From Pseudomonas sp. PSE14 (lineage in GTDB: Bacteria > Pseudomonadota > Gammaproteobacteria > Pseudomonadales > Pseudomonadaceae), in assembly GCF_029203285.1 (NCBI RefSeq), contig NZ_CP115669.1, forward strand, positions 4,030,001 to 4,094,000: a stretch of 64,000 nucleotides of DNA, read 5' to 3'. Position numbers and translations under genes: made by a program. Shown one piece after another: positions 63,940-64,000 of the stretch (position 1 is its first letter; each line of letters begins with the position of its first letter). Below the pieces are notes generated by a model that was not told where the DNA came from, searched no databases, and saw nothing but the letters and a program-made list of their open reading frames with translations.

Positions 63940-64000
63940 TCAGCCCTTGGCGAACGGCAGGCTGGCCAGTTGGCTGGTCAGGCTGTTGGTGGTCTGGGTG
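63940..64000 (-). CDS. fliD: Filament cap protein FliD (3' end only)
   Basis: Only the last 19 codons and stop are inside the window: TQTTNSLTSQLASLPFAKG, a typical FliD C-terminal helix end. The place directly upstream of fliS supports this. The rest lies beyond position 64000. Confidence 0.7.
   Translation of the reverse strand, partial: TQTTNSLTSQLASLPFAKG

Overview
The window is a high-GC chromosomal segment of a Pseudomonas species. Evidence: the regulators FleQ/FleS/FleR and FleN, the ParC/ParP chemotaxis-array genes, an HptB/HsbR/HsbA module, a complete ccmABCDEFGHI set, and dispersed REP sequences of the GTAGGAGCGAGC type. Protein sequences of the core flagellar genes look very close to P. 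aeruginosa, but fliD-fleQ-fleSR-fliEFGHIJ and fliK-fliL-...-fliA lie side by side, as in P. putida and P. fluorescens, rather than at separate loci as in PAO1. No tRNA, rRNA, insertion sequence, integrase or CRISPR array was seen.

Layout. 0.2-11.7 kb: housekeeping and accessory genes (small membrane protein, DUF5064-like protein, CvfB-type S1 protein, MsbA-type ABC exporter, AI-2E family permease, C39-like peptidase, RsuA/RluF-type pseudouridine synthase, CPA2 antiporter, lipoate ligase-like protein, membrane diguanylate cyclase). 11.7-12.7 kb: a gene-free repeat island. 12.7-20.2 kb: a lipoprotein and the ccm operon for cytochrome c maturation, on the minus strand. 20.4-22.3 kb: a second FliK-like gene overlapping a gene for a stand-alone FlhB C-terminal-like protein, on the plus strand. 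22.3-24.0 kb: a receiver-like protein and an EamA transporter.

24.0-64.0 kb: a nearly continuous minus-strand motility region. In transcription order from the right edge it reads fliD (3' end), fliS, fliT-like, fleQ, fleS, fleR, [repeat island], fliE, F, G, H, I, J, DUF1345 gene, [plus-strand porin], hsbA, hsbR, hptB, fliK, fliL, M, N, O, P, Q, R, flhB, TPM-domain gene, flhA, flhF, fleN, fliA, cheY, Z, A, B, motC, motD, parC, parP, cheW, DUF2802 gene. Five good sigma-54 (-24/-12) elements were found, before fleS, fliE, fliK, fliL and flhA. This matches the known FleQ to FleSR hierarchy.

The most unusual content is non-coding. About 290-nt elements occur at 12.3-12.6 kb and 58.2-58.5 kb, with a diverged inverted copy at 11.8-12.06 kb and a truncated inverted copy at 57.7-57.8 kb. 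They share a three-way-junction-like core and three following hairpins. Between copies the stem sequences change on both sides so that pairing is kept. They sit among REP sequences, and one copy is bordered by a 17-unit hexanucleotide tandem repeat. REP-type elements have also entered the flagellar operons between fliP and fliQ and between fliI and fliJ.
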